Shown: one piece after another, positions 9,099 to 18,310 of the stretch | How the letters are laid out: every line of letters begins with the position of its first letter | How positions within the stretch are numbered: the first letter of the stretch is position 1 | Origin: Bog-473 sp963834405 | GTDB taxonomy: Bacteria > Actinomycetota > Acidimicrobiia > Acidimicrobiales > RAAP-2 | DNA: 64,000 nucleotides | Direction of reading: 5' to 3' | Assembly (NCBI GenBank): GCA_963834405.1 | Contig: CAWIBX010000007.1 | Coordinates: 868,001 to 932,000 of the forward strand | Notes under the pieces: model-generated | Told to the model about the DNA's origin: nothing | Seen by the model: the letters and a program-made list of their open reading frames with translations, nothing else | The model's database searches: none | Made by a program: the position numbers and the translations under genes

Positions 9099-11912
9099 AT
9101 GGCGACGTTCTCAGTTCGCACCCGTGCCGTTCTGGGCGGGATCTTCAGCCTCGCACTGGTGGTGGCACCGCTGGCGTGGGTACTGGACACCGGGGCGTCT
9201 CCGGCGGGCGCCAACGCACCGCACGCCCTGCGACCGTTCCTGGTGACGCAGGCCCCGACCTTCCCGCCGGCCCAGGATGTGTTCAACGTGAACACGACGA
9301 ACGACACCCACACCCTGAATCCCGACATCGGCCAGTGCGCCGACTCGTCGGGTGACTGCTCGCTGCGTGGCGCCATGGAAGCGGCCAACGCCATCGACCA
9401 GACCGCCATCATCAACCTCCCCGCCGGCACCTACACCCTGAGCTCGGCGGCAACATTCGGCAGCCTGATCGCCCAAGACCCGGCCGGCGTACAGATCGTC
9501 GGAACCGGCAACCCCACCATCACCGGGAGCGGTGACTTCCCCGCCATATCGACACAGCTCACGCCGGCCACCAACGCCGGCGCCTACCTCGCCCTGGTCA
9601 ACCTGTCCGTGTCCAGCACGAACGATGCAGGCAACTTCGGCGGTGGCCTGCTCGTCAACAACGGCAACGACACCGTCGTCCTTCAGGGCGTTACGTTCTC
9701 GAACGACCAGGCCAGCAGTGGCGGCGCCATCTACTCGGCCAACGGCAGCGTCTGGGCGACCGGCTGCGCGTTCTTTAGCAACAGCGCTGGCAACGCGGGC
9801 GCCTGGTTCAACAACTACGGGTCGATCCGCCTGAACGGTGACATCTTCAGCGGGAACAGCTCAACGTCTTCAGGCGGCGCCATGCACAACGAATTCGGCC
9901 CTGCTGCCATCGACAACTCGACGTTCTCCACCAACAGTGTCACCGCAGCTTCGGGCACGCCGTTCGGCGGCGCGTTCTACGACGACGACCAGGCCGAGCT
10001 GACCAACGACACCTTTACAAACAACACCGTGTCCGCGACGGGCGCGAGCAACACCGCGGAGGGTGGAGCCATCTTCAGCTCGTTCCTGCTGCCCATCACG
10101 ACTTCGACGTTCAACGGCAACTCGGTGACCTCGGCGGGCGGACTCGCTGAGGGTGGCGCCATGTACAACGAAGACGGTGCGACCATCACTGGAAGCGCGT
10201 TCACGAGCAACACCGCCACTTCTGGGACGACCCATGACGCGGAGGGCGGCGCCCTCTTCAACCAAAGCGGCGCAGCCGTCACCAACACCTCCTTCACGTC
10301 CAACACCGCGACCTCTCCGGCGGGGGACGCCTTCGGCGGCGCGGTCTACAACGAAGAATTCTCGTCGTTCACCGGCGCCGCCTTCTCGGGCAACGTCGAC
10401 AACTCGGCGGCGGCGGCGAACGATGCGGGTGGAGGCGCTATCTACGACGACGGGAGTATGGCCCTCTCGGGATCGACGTTCACCGGCAACACGGCGACCA
10501 ACGGGCTCGGCGGGGGGTTCTTCGAGGACGACGAGGGGACCTCGGCCACGAACCTCACGGTGTCCGGCAACTCGGCGACCGGGTCAGGGACCAACCAGGG
10601 TTCTGGTGGTGGCATCTACCAGGACGACACGCTGCTGGTCTCGAACTCAACCATCAGCGGTAACACCGCGACCCAGTTCGGCGGTGGCATCACCACCGAC
10701 GAGGGCTTCACGCTCAACAACTCCACCGTCTCGGGGAACGGGGCGAACCTCGGGGCCGGCGTCTACGTCGAAGGAGTGCCCTTCCAGGCGAACAGCTCGG
10801 CCATCGTCGACAACCGGACCACGGGAAGCGGCGATGCCGGCGGCGGCGTCTACATCACGACGCACAACACCAACCCCGGCCACATCGACTTCAACGCGGT
10901 GACCGTGGCCGGCAACGTCTCGGACACCGGTGCGGGGATCGCCCAGGAGAGCGGCAGCACCGCCGGGCAGGGCGGCACCTTGTCCAACTCGACGGTGGCC
11001 GGCAACCTCAACCCGGGCGGAGTCGAGTCGGACTGCGCCATCGTCACTGGAACACCCGCGGCACTCCCGCTGGGGAGCCGCGGCGGCAACGTCACCGGCG
11101 ACAAGAGCTGCCTCGATGCGACGACCTCGGACCGCCAGGGCGCCGACCAGCAGGGCTACACCATGGTCGCCTCCGATGGCGGCGTGTTCAACTTCAAGAC
11201 CGGCTTCTTCGGCTCCATGGGCGGCAAGCCACTCAACAAGCCGATGGTCGGCATCGCCCACACGCCGGGGAACCTCGGCTACTGGGAAGTGGCCTCCGAC
11301 GGCGGCATCTTCAGTTTCGGTGACGCCAAGTTCTTCGGCTCCACCGGCAACATCGTGCTCAACCAACCGGTAGTCGGCATGGTCTCGACGCCCGACGGCG
11401 GGGGGTACTACGAGGTGGCATCCGACGGCGGCATCTTCGCCTACGGCGACGCCCAGTTCTACGGCTCGACCGGGAACATCCACCTCAACAAGCCGGTGGT
11501 GGGCATGGCGGTGACGCCCGACGGCCGTGGCTACTGGCTGGTGGCCGCCGACGGCGGCGTCTTCGCCTTCGGCGACGCCCAGTTCTTCGGCTCGACCGGG
11601 AACATCCACCTCAACAAGCCGGTGGTAGGCATTGCGGCGGCGACTGACGGGCAGGGCTACTACTTCGTGGCCTCCGACGGTGGCATCTTCAACTACGGGT
11701 CGGCTCACTTCTTCGGCTCGGCCGGGAACCTGCACCTGAACGCTCCGGTGGTAGGCGTCGGCTCGGCGCCCGACATGCAGGGGTACTGGAGCTTCGCCTC
11801 CGACGGCGGTGTGTTCAACTACTCGTCGGGTCCGGGCGTTGGCGCGCAGTTCTTCGGTTCGACGGGGAACATCCTCCTCAACAAGCCGGTCGTGGGAGGG
11901 GACGCCACCTAG
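9099..11912 (+). CDS. Secreted beta-helix protein with C-terminal six-fold repeat domain
   Basis: A 937-residue exported protein. Residues 1-40 form a signal peptide (ALVVAPLAWVL... cut near SPAGA). Residues 60-100 carry the CSLRGAMEAAN motif that often begins right-handed beta-helix proteins. Residues 140-660 are many Gly/Asn/Thr/Ser-rich coils of the type GSTFTGNTA...GGGF, as in polymorphic-membrane-protein or pectate-lyase-like folds. Residues 685-935 hold six repeats of about 43 residues with the core ASDGGIF...FFGSTGN and LNKPVVG, probably a propeller-like surface domain seen mainly in Acidimicrobiia. No catalytic residues are evident; adhesion or a cell-surface role is an inference. A perfect hairpin follows at 11937. 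Confidence 0.85.
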   Translation: MATFSVRTRAVLGGIFSLALVVAPLAWVLDTGASPAGANAPHALRPFLVTQAPTFPPAQDVFNVNTTNDTHTLNPDIGQCADSSGDCSLRGAMEAANAIDQTAIINLPAGTYTLSSAATFGSLIAQDPAGVQIVGTGNPTITGSGDFPAISTQLTPATNAGAYLALVNLSVSSTNDAGNFGGGLLVNNGNDTVVLQGVTFSNDQASSGGAIYSANGSVWATGCAFFSNSAGNAGAWFNNYGSIRLNGDIFSGNSSTSSGGAMHNEFGPAAIDNSTFSTNSVTAASGTPFGGAFYDDDQAELTNDTFTNNTVSATGASNTAEGGAIFSSFLLPITTSTFNGNSVTSAGGLAEGGAMYNEDGATITGSAFTSNTATSGTTHDAEGGALFNQSGAAVTNTSFTSNTATSPAGDAFGGAVYNEEFSSFTGAAFSGNVDNSAAAANDAGGGAIYDDGSMALSGSTFTGNTATNGLGGGFFEDDEGTSATNLTVSGNSATGSGTNQGSGGGIYQDDTLLVSNSTISGNTATQFGGGITTDEGFTLNNSTVSGNGANLGAGVYVEGVPFQANSSAIVDNRTTGSGDAGGGVYITTHNTNPGHIDFNAVTVAGNVSDTGAGIAQESGSTAGQGGTLSNSTVAGNLNPGGVESDCAIVTGTPAALPLGSRGGNVTGDKSCLDATTSDRQGADQQGYTMVASDGGVFNFKTGFFGSMGGKPLNKPMVGIAHTPGNLGYWEVASDGGIFSFGDAKFFGSTGNIVLNQPVVGMVSTPDGGGYYEVASDGGIFAYGDAQFYGSTGNIHLNKPVVGMAVTPDGRGYWLVAADGGVFAFGDAQFFGSTGNIHLNKPVVGIAAATDGQGYYFVASDGGIFNYGSAHFFGSAGNLHLNAPVVGVGSAPDMQGYWSFASDGGVFNYSSGPGVGAQFFGSTGNILLNKPVVGGDAT

Positions 11913-11936
11913 GGCGGCCTCACACCCGAGCAGTGG

Positions 11937-11970
11937 CCAAGGGCGGGCGCCACAAGGCGCCCGCCCTTGG
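11937..11970 (+). terminator. Strong hairpin terminator after the beta-helix gene
   Basis: CCAAGGGCGGGCGCC (11937-11951), a 4-base ACAA loop, and its exact complement (11956-11970). The 15-bp stem begins 24 bases after the stop codon. There is no T-run, which is common for actinobacterial intrinsic terminators. Confidence 0.75.
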
Positions 11971-12063
11971 CAATTCGGGAGGCCGTAGGTCGCGACCCAG
12001 GGTCATAAGCAAAACTGAGAACCAGCGAAACCAGAGCCGAATAGCCGAGGGAGGTCTCCGGTC

Positions 12064-12598
12064 GCGGCCCGGCCCGGCCCGGCCCGGCCAGGTGGATCCC
12101 TTTGGAGTATCCCTTCCCAAAGGATCATCGAGTCCACTTACTCTTTGCGAAACACGTCTCGAAAGGGACGTGCTCTCCGCTCCCTGATCCGACCTCAGCC
12201 CGGCCCGGCCCGGCCCGGCCAGGTGGATCCCTTTGGAGTATCCCTTCCCAAAGGATCATCGAGTCCACTTACTCTTTGCGAAACACGTCTCGAAAGGGAC
12301 GTGCTCTCCGCTCCCTGATCCGACCTCAGCCCGGCCCGGCCCAGCCCGGCCCGGCCCGGTGGATCCCTTTGGAGTATCCCTTCCCAAAGGATCATCGAGT
12401 CCACTTACTCTTTGCGAAACACGTCTCGAAAGGGACGTGCTCTCCGCTCCCTGATCCGACCTCAGCCCGGCCCGGCCCGGCCCGGCCCGGTGGATCCCTT
12501 TGGAGTATCCCTTCCCAAAGGATCATCGAGTCCACTTACTCTTTACGAAACACGTCTCGAAAGGGACGTGCTCTCCGCTCCCTGATCCGACCTCAGCC
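12064..12598. repeat. Four 110-bp tandem hairpin repeats with CGGCC-pentamer linkers
   Basis: Four nearly identical 110-bp cores lie at 12091-12200, 12222-12331, 12358-12467 and 12489-12598. They are joined by linkers of 21, 26 and 21 bp built from CCCGG/CGGCC pentamers; a leading linker starts at about 12064. Only copy 4 differs in the part I compared (tttAcg for tttGcg near 12544). Each core contains two inverted repeats: ATCCCTTTGG...CCAAAGGAT, and CACGTC-tcgaaagg-GACGTG. Because 131 or 136 bp is not a multiple of three, all frames stay open by chance, so I do not call a gene. Copy 4 supplies the stop codon of the dioxygenase gene at 12593. Confidence 0.9.
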
Positions 12599-13495
12599 CG
12601 CCCCGGCCGGCGCCGCCCCCTTCACGCTCGTGCGGTACATCTCGCGGCGCACGCCCGAATAGTCGTTCAGCGCGTTGTGCATAGTGCAGCGGTTGTCCCA
12701 GATGGCCAGCGTCTTGACCGACCAGCGCAGGCGGCAGGTGAAGTTCTCGTTGATGCTGTGCCGGTGCAGATACGACAAAAGAGAAGAGGACTCCTCCTTG
12801 GACCAGCCCTCGAAGCGCACCGTGTACACCGGGTTCACATACAGCGCCTCACGGCCGGTCACCGGGTGCACACACACCACCGGGTGCACGTGCTCTGCGT
12901 ACGCCTCCTCCGACGGCGCGATGGCCATGGAGGTGAAGTCCTTGAACTGGTCGAGCAGCCCGCCTGTCCCATAAGCCATGCCGGCCGAGTGCACGGCGCG
13001 CAGCCCCCGCAACGCAGACCGCAACCCGCCCGACAAGGTCTCGTAGGCCAAATACATGTTCGACCACACCGTGTCGCCCCCGTGGTCCGGCACAGCCCAG
13101 GCGTGGAGCAGCGTGTACGCAGGCGGCGCAGGCAGATAGCTGAGATCGCTGTGCCACGCGTTGGCGAAGTTCAAGACGTCGTCCGGCTCCTTGATCACCC
13201 GGATCACGTACGGCCGGTCTTCCAGCGGGTCGACGAAGGGCGTGACGTCGCGCCCGCCCAGCAGGTCGGTGACCCGCTCCAGGTCGTCCAAAGAAAGGTC
13301 CTGCTCGGGCAGGAACACCACCAGGTGGTCGGCCAGCGCCTGTCGCAGGCCCGAGAGCTCCGACGCCTCGGTCACCGACCGGAGGTCCAGGCCCGTCACG
13401 GTGGCGCCCAGCGCCCCCGCCACCGGCTCGGCGGTCAGCGTGGCCGCCACCCCCGCCGAACCCGCCCCCGCCGAAGCCGAGGCCGAAGCCCTCAC
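12593..13495 (-). CDS. TauD/TfdA-family dioxygenase
   Basis: A 300-residue Fe(II)/2-oxoglutarate oxygenase of the taurine/2,4-D dioxygenase family. Iron ligands are in WHSDLSYLPAPP (HxD, about residue 114) and RCTMHNALNDY (distal His, about residue 275), with the 2-oxoglutarate arginine expected in the following GVRREMYRT. The N-terminus has the usual PVAGALGATVTGLDL strand. The actual substrate cannot be read from sequence. It overlaps the upstream amidohydrolase gene by 4 bp (ATGA), so the two are translationally coupled. Its final codons and stop run into the last copy of the 110-bp repeat. Confidence 0.88.
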   Translation of the reverse strand: MRASASASAGAGSAGVAATLTAEPVAGALGATVTGLDLRSVTEASELSGLRQALADHLVVFLPEQDLSLDDLERVTDLLGGRDVTPFVDPLEDRPYVIRVIKEPDDVLNFANAWHSDLSYLPAPPAYTLLHAWAVPDHGGDTVWSNMYLAYETLSGGLRSALRGLRAVHSAGMAYGTGGLLDQFKDFTSMAIAPSEEAYAEHVHPVVCVHPVTGREALYVNPVYTVRFEGWSKEESSSLLSYLHRHSINENFTCRLRWSVKTLAIWDNRCTMHNALNDYSGVRREMYRTSVKGAAPAGAG

Positions 13496-14640
13496 ACCAG
13501 GCCCAGCAGTTCGGCCCCGTTGCGCCAGAAGAAGCGCTCCTGCGTCTCATCGGAGAACCCAGAAACAGCCTCCCCGAACGCCTCGAACGGGCGCCGGCCA
13601 CCCTCGGGGTGCGGGTAGTCGGTCGAGAACATGAACAACTCCGGCCCGCACTCCCGGATCAACCACGCCGTGTCCTCGAAGGGGAAGGGCGTGAAGCGCA
13701 CCTGGCGGCGCAGGTACTCCGACGGCGGCAGCGGCAGCTCCTGCACCGCCGGCTCGTTTTTGCCGACGTAGCGGGCCGCGTAGTCGACGTTGCGCAGCAT
13801 CCCCGGCACCCAGCTCGCGCCGAGCTCAATGGCTGCGCCCCGCAGCGCCGGGTGCCGCTCGAACACCCCGTCGAGCGCCATACACGTCAAGAAACGCTCG
13901 GGCGAGTGGTGCACGACTGGGAAGTCCTTGGCCCGCAGGTTCTCGCCGCCCCCCAGCCAGTCCTTGGGCCGCGGCAGGCCGTTCTGATGGAAGGCCTTGG
14001 GCAGCAGCTTGCCGCCCCCGATGGGCAGCACGAAGGGCACGCCGGCCGACGCCAAGCAGGCCCACACCGGGTCAACGTCGAGGTGCGCCGGCGAGAAGTC
14101 GCCCGGGGCGTCCGAAGGCACCCACAGGGCCGCCACGCCGGCCTCGAGCGCCGCCTCCAGCACACCCAGGGCACGAACGGGGTCGTTCAGGGGCAGGTAG
14201 CCGACCGCCTTCAGCCGCGGGTCGCCGCCACAGAAGTCGGCCATGGCTCGATTCAGGGCCTCGGTCCCCCCGTACAGCACGTCCATGTCCTTGGAACGGG
14301 AGAAGTGGGCCAGGGCGAAAGTCGGGAAGACCAGCTGGGCGGTGATCCCGAGGGCGTCGAGCACCCGGGTCCGGACCGCGGTGTCGAGGGCCCCGGGCGC
14401 CATCCAGCCCTTCGGGCCCTTCAGGACCTCGGGCCCGATCTCCAGGTCCCGGTGGCTCTCCCAGAGCGCCGGCAGGCTCTCCATGAGCTCGGCGGCGCCC
14501 GCCCCGGCCCCCTCGAGGCCAAGCGGCGACAGCCGGTCCCGGACCCCCTCGTCGGCGTAGCGGCCGAGCCAGTCCGACGTCTCCATCAGGTGGCTGTCGG
14601 CGTCGAAGATCGCAGTGTCCACGGTGCCCCCTGTGCTCAA
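13492..14640 (-). CDS. Amidohydrolase-2 family metal-dependent hydrolase
   Basis: A 382-residue protein of the amidohydrolase-2 (ACMSD-like) group. It starts IFDADSHLMETSDW (D-x-H instead of the classical H-x-H on strand 1). It continues with VVHHSPERFL and ends with the typical FSTDYPHPEGG motif, whose aspartate binds metal. Relatives decarboxylate or hydrolyse aromatic and dicarbonyl ring-cleavage products. Being first in a two-gene unit with a TauD-type oxygenase, it may process the oxygenase product (inference). Divergent from the HtrA-like gene across about 200 bp. Confidence 0.85.
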   Translation of the reverse strand: MSTGGTVDTAIFDADSHLMETSDWLGRYADEGVRDRLSPLGLEGAGAGAAELMESLPALWESHRDLEIGPEVLKGPKGWMAPGALDTAVRTRVLDALGITAQLVFPTFALAHFSRSKDMDVLYGGTEALNRAMADFCGGDPRLKAVGYLPLNDPVRALGVLEAALEAGVAALWVPSDAPGDFSPAHLDVDPVWACLASAGVPFVLPIGGGKLLPKAFHQNGLPRPKDWLGGGENLRAKDFPVVHHSPERFLTCMALDGVFERHPALRGAAIELGASWVPGMLRNVDYAARYVGKNEPAVQELPLPPSEYLRRQVRFTPFPFEDTAWLIRECGPELFMFSTDYPHPEGGRRPFEAFGEAVSGFSDETQERFFWRNGAELLGLV

Positions 14641-14764
14641 GAAATCGCAGCCCAGAGTAGACCCGCACGCACGATGGCGCCGTCACGGCACCCCCCAACG
14701 GCACCCCAGCAGCACCCCCAGCAGCACACCCAGTGAACATTTATCCGGCTCATAAGTTCTTGTG

Positions 14765-14784
14765 ACCTGACATACAGACCTGAC
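14765..14784 (+). promoter_or_regulatory. ACCTGAC direct repeat in divergent promoter
   Basis: Two exact ACCTGAC heptamers (14765-14771 and 14778-14784) are 13 bp apart, about 60 bp before the HtrA-like start and 125 bp before the amidohydrolase start. This spacing resembles a tandem regulator site or promoter elements for the protease gene, but no consensus promoter is certain. Confidence 0.3.
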
Positions 14785-14841
14785 CGGTGAAATGGAATCC
14801 GCACGAGAGCCCCCACCCGCCGGGGCACGTACGGAGGAACG

Positions 14842-16644
14842 ATGACCGAGGAAGAGAAGGACGCAGCGACCGGGGAGCCGGTCGAGAGCACCGAGGCTGC
14901 TGCGGCGCCCATCGAGCTGCCCGCCACGACTCCCCCGCCCCCGGCCCAGGCCCAGGCCGAGGCCGAGCCGTCGGACCTGCCCCAGGCCCCGCCCCTCGAT
15001 GCGGCGCAGCCCGACACCCCGCCCATGGGCGCCCCCGTCCAGCCCCAGACGCCTCCGCAGGGCGTCCCCCAGAGCGAGGCACCCCAGAGCCAGGCCCCGA
15101 CCGGCTCGTACGCCTTGGGCGCCCTCGCCGGGAACCCCATGCTCGGCACGCCGGCTCCCGGCCCCTCGTCGCAGGCCAGCGATCCCAACGCGGGCGCCCC
15201 GTATGCCGGCGCTCCGTACAGCGGCGCTCCCTACGGCGTTCCTTACGGCGGCGTTCCCTACGGTGCCGGCGCTTACGGCGACCCGGCTGCGGCCGGATGG
15301 CCGGCGCCGCCGGCTCCGACTTCCACCGGCAAGGGCGCGCACCGCATGCGCACCGCAGCCCTCGTCGGCGGCGCGGCACTGGCCGCGCTCGGCCTCGGCG
15401 TGGGCCTCGGCCACATCACGTGGACCAACGGTCCGACGCCCAGCCTGAATGCGGCGCCCGCCTCGGGTTCAGGCCGGCTCCCCTTCCGCACGAACCCGAA
15501 CAACGGGAACGGCGGAGGCTTCTCACCCTTCGGCGGCGGTTTCGGGAACTCGGGCAACACCGGGAACTCGGGCAGCTCCGGGAACTCCGGGTCGTCTAAC
15601 TCCTCGGGCCCGAGCGACGCCGGCTCCATCGCGTCCAAGGTCGACCCCGGTCTCGTCGATATCAACACGACGCTCGGCTACTCGGGTGAGCAGGCCGCCG
15701 GGACCGGCATCGTGCTGACGTCCAACGGCGTCATCCTCACCAACAACCACGTGATCGACGGGGCGACGAGCATCAGCGTCACCGACGTTGGCAACGGCAA
15801 GACCTACACGGCGACCGTGGTCGGCTACGACCGCACAAAGGACGTCGCGGTGATCTCGCTCCACAACGCGTCGGGTCTCCAGACCGCCAACCTCGCCGAC
15901 TCCTCGACCGCATCGGTCGGCGAGGACGTGGTGGGCGTCGGCAACGCCGGCGGCACCGGCGGCACTCCCAGCGCGGCCGGCGGCACCATCACGGCGCTCA
16001 ACCAGTCGATCACCGCGAGCGACGAGGGTGACGGCACCTCGGAGCAGCTGAGCGGCTTGATCCAGACCAACGCGAACATCCAGCCCGGCGACTCGGGCGG
16101 CGCCCTGGTGAACGACCAGGGTCAGGTGCTCGGCATGGACACCGCCGCCTCGGCCGGCTTCTCCTTCCAGACCAACGGGAACCAGCAGGGAACCGAGGGC
16201 TTCGCCATCCCGATCAACACGGCGCTGAACGTCGCCCACCAGATTGAGGGTGGCCCGGCTTCGTCGACGATCCACCTCGGCACGACGGCCTTTCTCGGCG
16301 TCGAGATCAACGCCGGCGGCTCGTCGTCGTCCGGCGGCGGTGGCAACGGCTCCGGGCCCTTCGGCGGCATCTTCGGCAACTCGGGCAACTCGGGCAACTC
16401 GGGCGCCAACGTGTCCGGAGCGGACGTCGCCGGCACGGTGACCAACGGGCCGGCGCAGGAGGCCGGTCTGGCCCAGGGCGACGTGATCACCTCGCTCGGC
16501 GGCAAGACCATCGGCTCGGCCAACGACCTGACCAACGCCATGGGCATCTACCACCCCGGCGACAAGGTGCAGGTCGGCTGGACCGACGCCAACGGCAACA
16601 CGCACACCGCCACGGTCCAGCTGAGCTCGGGTCCGCCGCAGTAA
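14842..16644 (+). CDS. HtrA/DegP-like serine protease (S1C) with PDZ domain
   Basis: A 600-residue membrane-anchored protease. Residues 1-165 are a cytoplasmic Pro/Ala/Gln-rich tail with GAPYSGAPYG-type repeats, and residues 170-192 are one transmembrane helix. A Gly/Asn/Ser-rich linker leads to the trypsin-like domain: catalytic His in LTNNHVIDGA (about 305), Asp in TKDVAVISL (about 334), Ser in GDSGGALVND (about 417). A PDZ domain occupies about residues 527-598 (GPAQEAGLAQGDVITSLGG). This is the usual layout of extracytoplasmic quality-control proteases. ATG is supported by GGAGGAACG just upstream. Convergent with the DUF2510 gene; a shared hairpin lies between. Confidence 0.9.
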   Translation: MTEEEKDAATGEPVESTEAAAAPIELPATTPPPPAQAQAEAEPSDLPQAPPLDAAQPDTPPMGAPVQPQTPPQGVPQSEAPQSQAPTGSYALGALAGNPMLGTPAPGPSSQASDPNAGAPYAGAPYSGAPYGVPYGGVPYGAGAYGDPAAAGWPAPPAPTSTGKGAHRMRTAALVGGAALAALGLGVGLGHITWTNGPTPSLNAAPASGSGRLPFRTNPNNGNGGGFSPFGGGFGNSGNTGNSGSSGNSGSSNSSGPSDAGSIASKVDPGLVDINTTLGYSGEQAAGTGIVLTSNGVILTNNHVIDGATSISVTDVGNGKTYTATVVGYDRTKDVAVISLHNASGLQTANLADSSTASVGEDVVGVGNAGGTGGTPSAAGGTITALNQSITASDEGDGTSEQLSGLIQTNANIQPGDSGGALVNDQGQVLGMDTAASAGFSFQTNGNQQGTEGFAIPINTALNVAHQIEGGPASSTIHLGTTAFLGVEINAGGSSSSGGGGNGSGPFGGIFGNSGNSGNSGANVSGADVAGTVTNGPAQEAGLAQGDVITSLGGKTIGSANDLTNAMGIYHPGDKVQVGWTDANGNTHTATVQLSSGPPQ

Positions 16645-16660
16645 CGGGCTTCACGCAGCG

Positions 16661-16707
16661 CCTCGCCGGTGACCCGCACCCAGTCGGGTGTGCGGGCGTC
16701 GGCGAGG
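16661..16707. terminator. Bidirectional terminator hairpin
   Basis: Nested complementary arms CCTCGCCG (16661-16668) with CGGCGAGG (16700-16707), and CCCGCAC (16673-16679) with GTGCGGG (16690-16696). It lies between two convergent genes, so it can stop transcription in both directions. No T-run. Confidence 0.7.
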
Positions 16708-16708
16708 T

Positions 16709-17482
16709 CTAGCGCGTCCTGAGCTCCAAGATTGTGATGAGCGCGGCCACAACAGCCGCGCTGAGGACGAGGAGGGCGCCCCACCCGATGTTCAGGCTCG
16801 CTCCCTGTGGGACGTGCGCGGCGTTGATCTTCTGCAGCAGTCGCACCACGACATAGATCCCCAACCCGACGGTCGCCAAGGCGAACAAAGCTGCGAACAC
16901 GCGGATCCCCGCGTCGTCAGAGACCATCATCATCCCGGCGAACACCATGAGCACCACGCCGGCCGTGAGGGTCGCGTAGCCGTTCACCCCGATGGCGCTG
17001 GAAATCGACGGGTCGAGTCCTGAGGTCGCGCTGGAGAGACCCAGGTTCGCCCCTCCGATCGTGAGGCCTCCGCCGGACAGCGACGAGCTCACCCAGGTCG
17101 TGACGGACGCCAGCATGATCGTGATCCCCGATGCGAGGAGGAGGAAGTTCGCGACGGTCACGCCGGGGGCGGCGCTGGCGGCGCCAACCGGGCTCCGCGG
17201 CCCAGTCCTGGGCGCGTAAGGGTTCGCCGAGATGCGTGGTGCGGGACCTTGAGCTTCGGCGACGGAGACGAAATGCGGGGTGACGCCGACCTCGGTCCAG
17301 CCGGCGCCGACCGTCCAATGGCGTCGCCGCGTCCAGTCCGTACCGTCCCAGTAGGACTGTTCGTTCGGGTTGGAACGAACCGGGTACCAACCCGGTTCCT
17401 TCGGAGCCGCCACCGAGGGAGCCCCACCGCTCGGGACGACCGGAGATGTCGTCGGTGGGGATCCGCTGTCCTCTTCCGCCAT
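16709..17482 (-). CDS. DUF2510 domain membrane protein
   Basis: A 257-residue protein. After a short Ser/Pro-rich start, residues 30-60 form the DUF2510 motif (GWYPVR...QSYWDGTDWTRRR), a short W/Y-rich module found in actinobacterial membrane proteins. About four transmembrane helices follow from residue 120 (for example NFLLLASGITIMLASVTTWV and GWGALLVLSAAVVAALITIL). The function is unknown; DUF2510 may contact the envelope or other proteins. Monocistronic by context, with its 3' end against a strong hairpin. Confidence 0.75.
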   Translation of the reverse strand: MAEEDSGSPPTTSPVVPSGGAPSVAAPKEPGWYPVRSNPNEQSYWDGTDWTRRRHWTVGAGWTEVGVTPHFVSVAEAQGPAPRISANPYAPRTGPRSPVGAASAAPGVTVANFLLLASGITIMLASVTTWVSSSLSGGGLTIGGANLGLSSATSGLDPSISSAIGVNGYATLTAGVVLMVFAGMMMVSDDAGIRVFAALFALATVGLGIYVVVRLLQKINAAHVPQGASLNIGWGALLVLSAAVVAALITILELRTR

Positions 17483-18072
17483 GCAGTCACCTCCCCCGCA
17501 CCCGCCATTTCGCGTGGCCCGAGGTTACCTGGGTGTCACCACGCAGGGCGGGACCTCGAGTTCGTCGCTTCCGCCGCACGGACGCCGCCATCTCCGACCC
17601 TGTCTTGCGCCACGCCGAACATCGACGACTCCGAGGGCGCGCTTCGCGATCGCCACACACGCTCAGGCACGACGTCTCGTCAGGCGAAATCGACCCCGCG
17701 GCCGTCCACCCGCCCTCGAGAGACCCTCATGGAGGCCCCTTGCTGCGAGACCTGGGCGGCGAGGTTCTGGACATCAGGGCGAGATGCACCAAGCCGGGAT
17801 ACAACGGGGCGAGGGGAGACGGCCGGGGTTTCCGAAGACGGGAGGTCGGATCGGGGTTCCCTGCGGCACCTGCAGGTTCCGTGCGAGTTTCTTGCGAAGG
17901 ATCAGGAGGAGGTGCACGTCACCGGTTTTGTCATCCGTCCCCCCGCTGGGAACGGTAGGGTATTTGGAGTCCTGACGCGCCCGGTTCGACCCTTATTCCC
18001 CCTCCGTCGAATCATGGCGCGTCGGGGCGCGTCCGGGCCCGCTGTGGTCATTCCGAGCGCCACAATGGAGGC
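17483..18072. other. 590-bp stretch without a convincing gene; inverted repeat near its end
   Basis: Open frames here are Arg-rich and overlap on all phases, with no conserved motif. The one clear structure is an interrupted hairpin at 17974-18023: outer arms GACGCGCC and GGCGCGTC, inner arms TTCGAC and GTCGAA. It lies about 50 bp before the small protein gene at 18073 and may be a leader structure or an upstream terminator. Confidence 0.4.
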
Positions 18073-18309
18073 GTGTCTCGGAATGCCAATCGCAAGAGGA
18101 GACGGATTGGGACGTCAGAGCCGCCGCCACCCGGCATCCGATCTCATTTGCGCGCCGACGGAGCCCCCAAGACGTCCTACCGGACACGGCACGACGCGCT
18201 CGCGGTAGCCGACGAGCGTCGCCAGGACTCGGGAGTCGAACTGAACGTGTACCAATGTGAGTTCTGCTCGGCGTGGCACATGGGGAGCACTGAGGGACGG
18301 GAAGGCTGA
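18073..18309 (+). CDS. Small protein with CxxC...WH motif
   Basis: A 78-residue protein from a GTG. The middle (KTSYRTRHDALAVADERRQD) and the end (LNVYQCEFCSAWHMGS) match small uncharacterised actinobacterial proteins that end in Y-x-C-x-x-C-x-x-WH. The CEFC pair with the nearby histidine could bind a metal, so it may be a half zinc ribbon. It ends one base before the start of the DinB-like gene, so the two are likely co-transcribed. Function unknown. Confidence 0.6.
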   Translation: MSRNANRKRRRIGTSEPPPPGIRSHLRADGAPKTSYRTRHDALAVADERRQDSGVELNVYQCEFCSAWHMGSTEGREG

Positions 18310-18310
18310 C

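Noticed and set aside
12064..12598. CRISPR array
   Set aside because: Repeats are 110 bp, linkers are simple CGGCC pentamers and no cas gene is near.
12102..12662. A repetitive open frame through the 110-bp repeats
   Set aside because: The unit length is not a multiple of three, so all frames pass; no ribosome site or recognisable protein.
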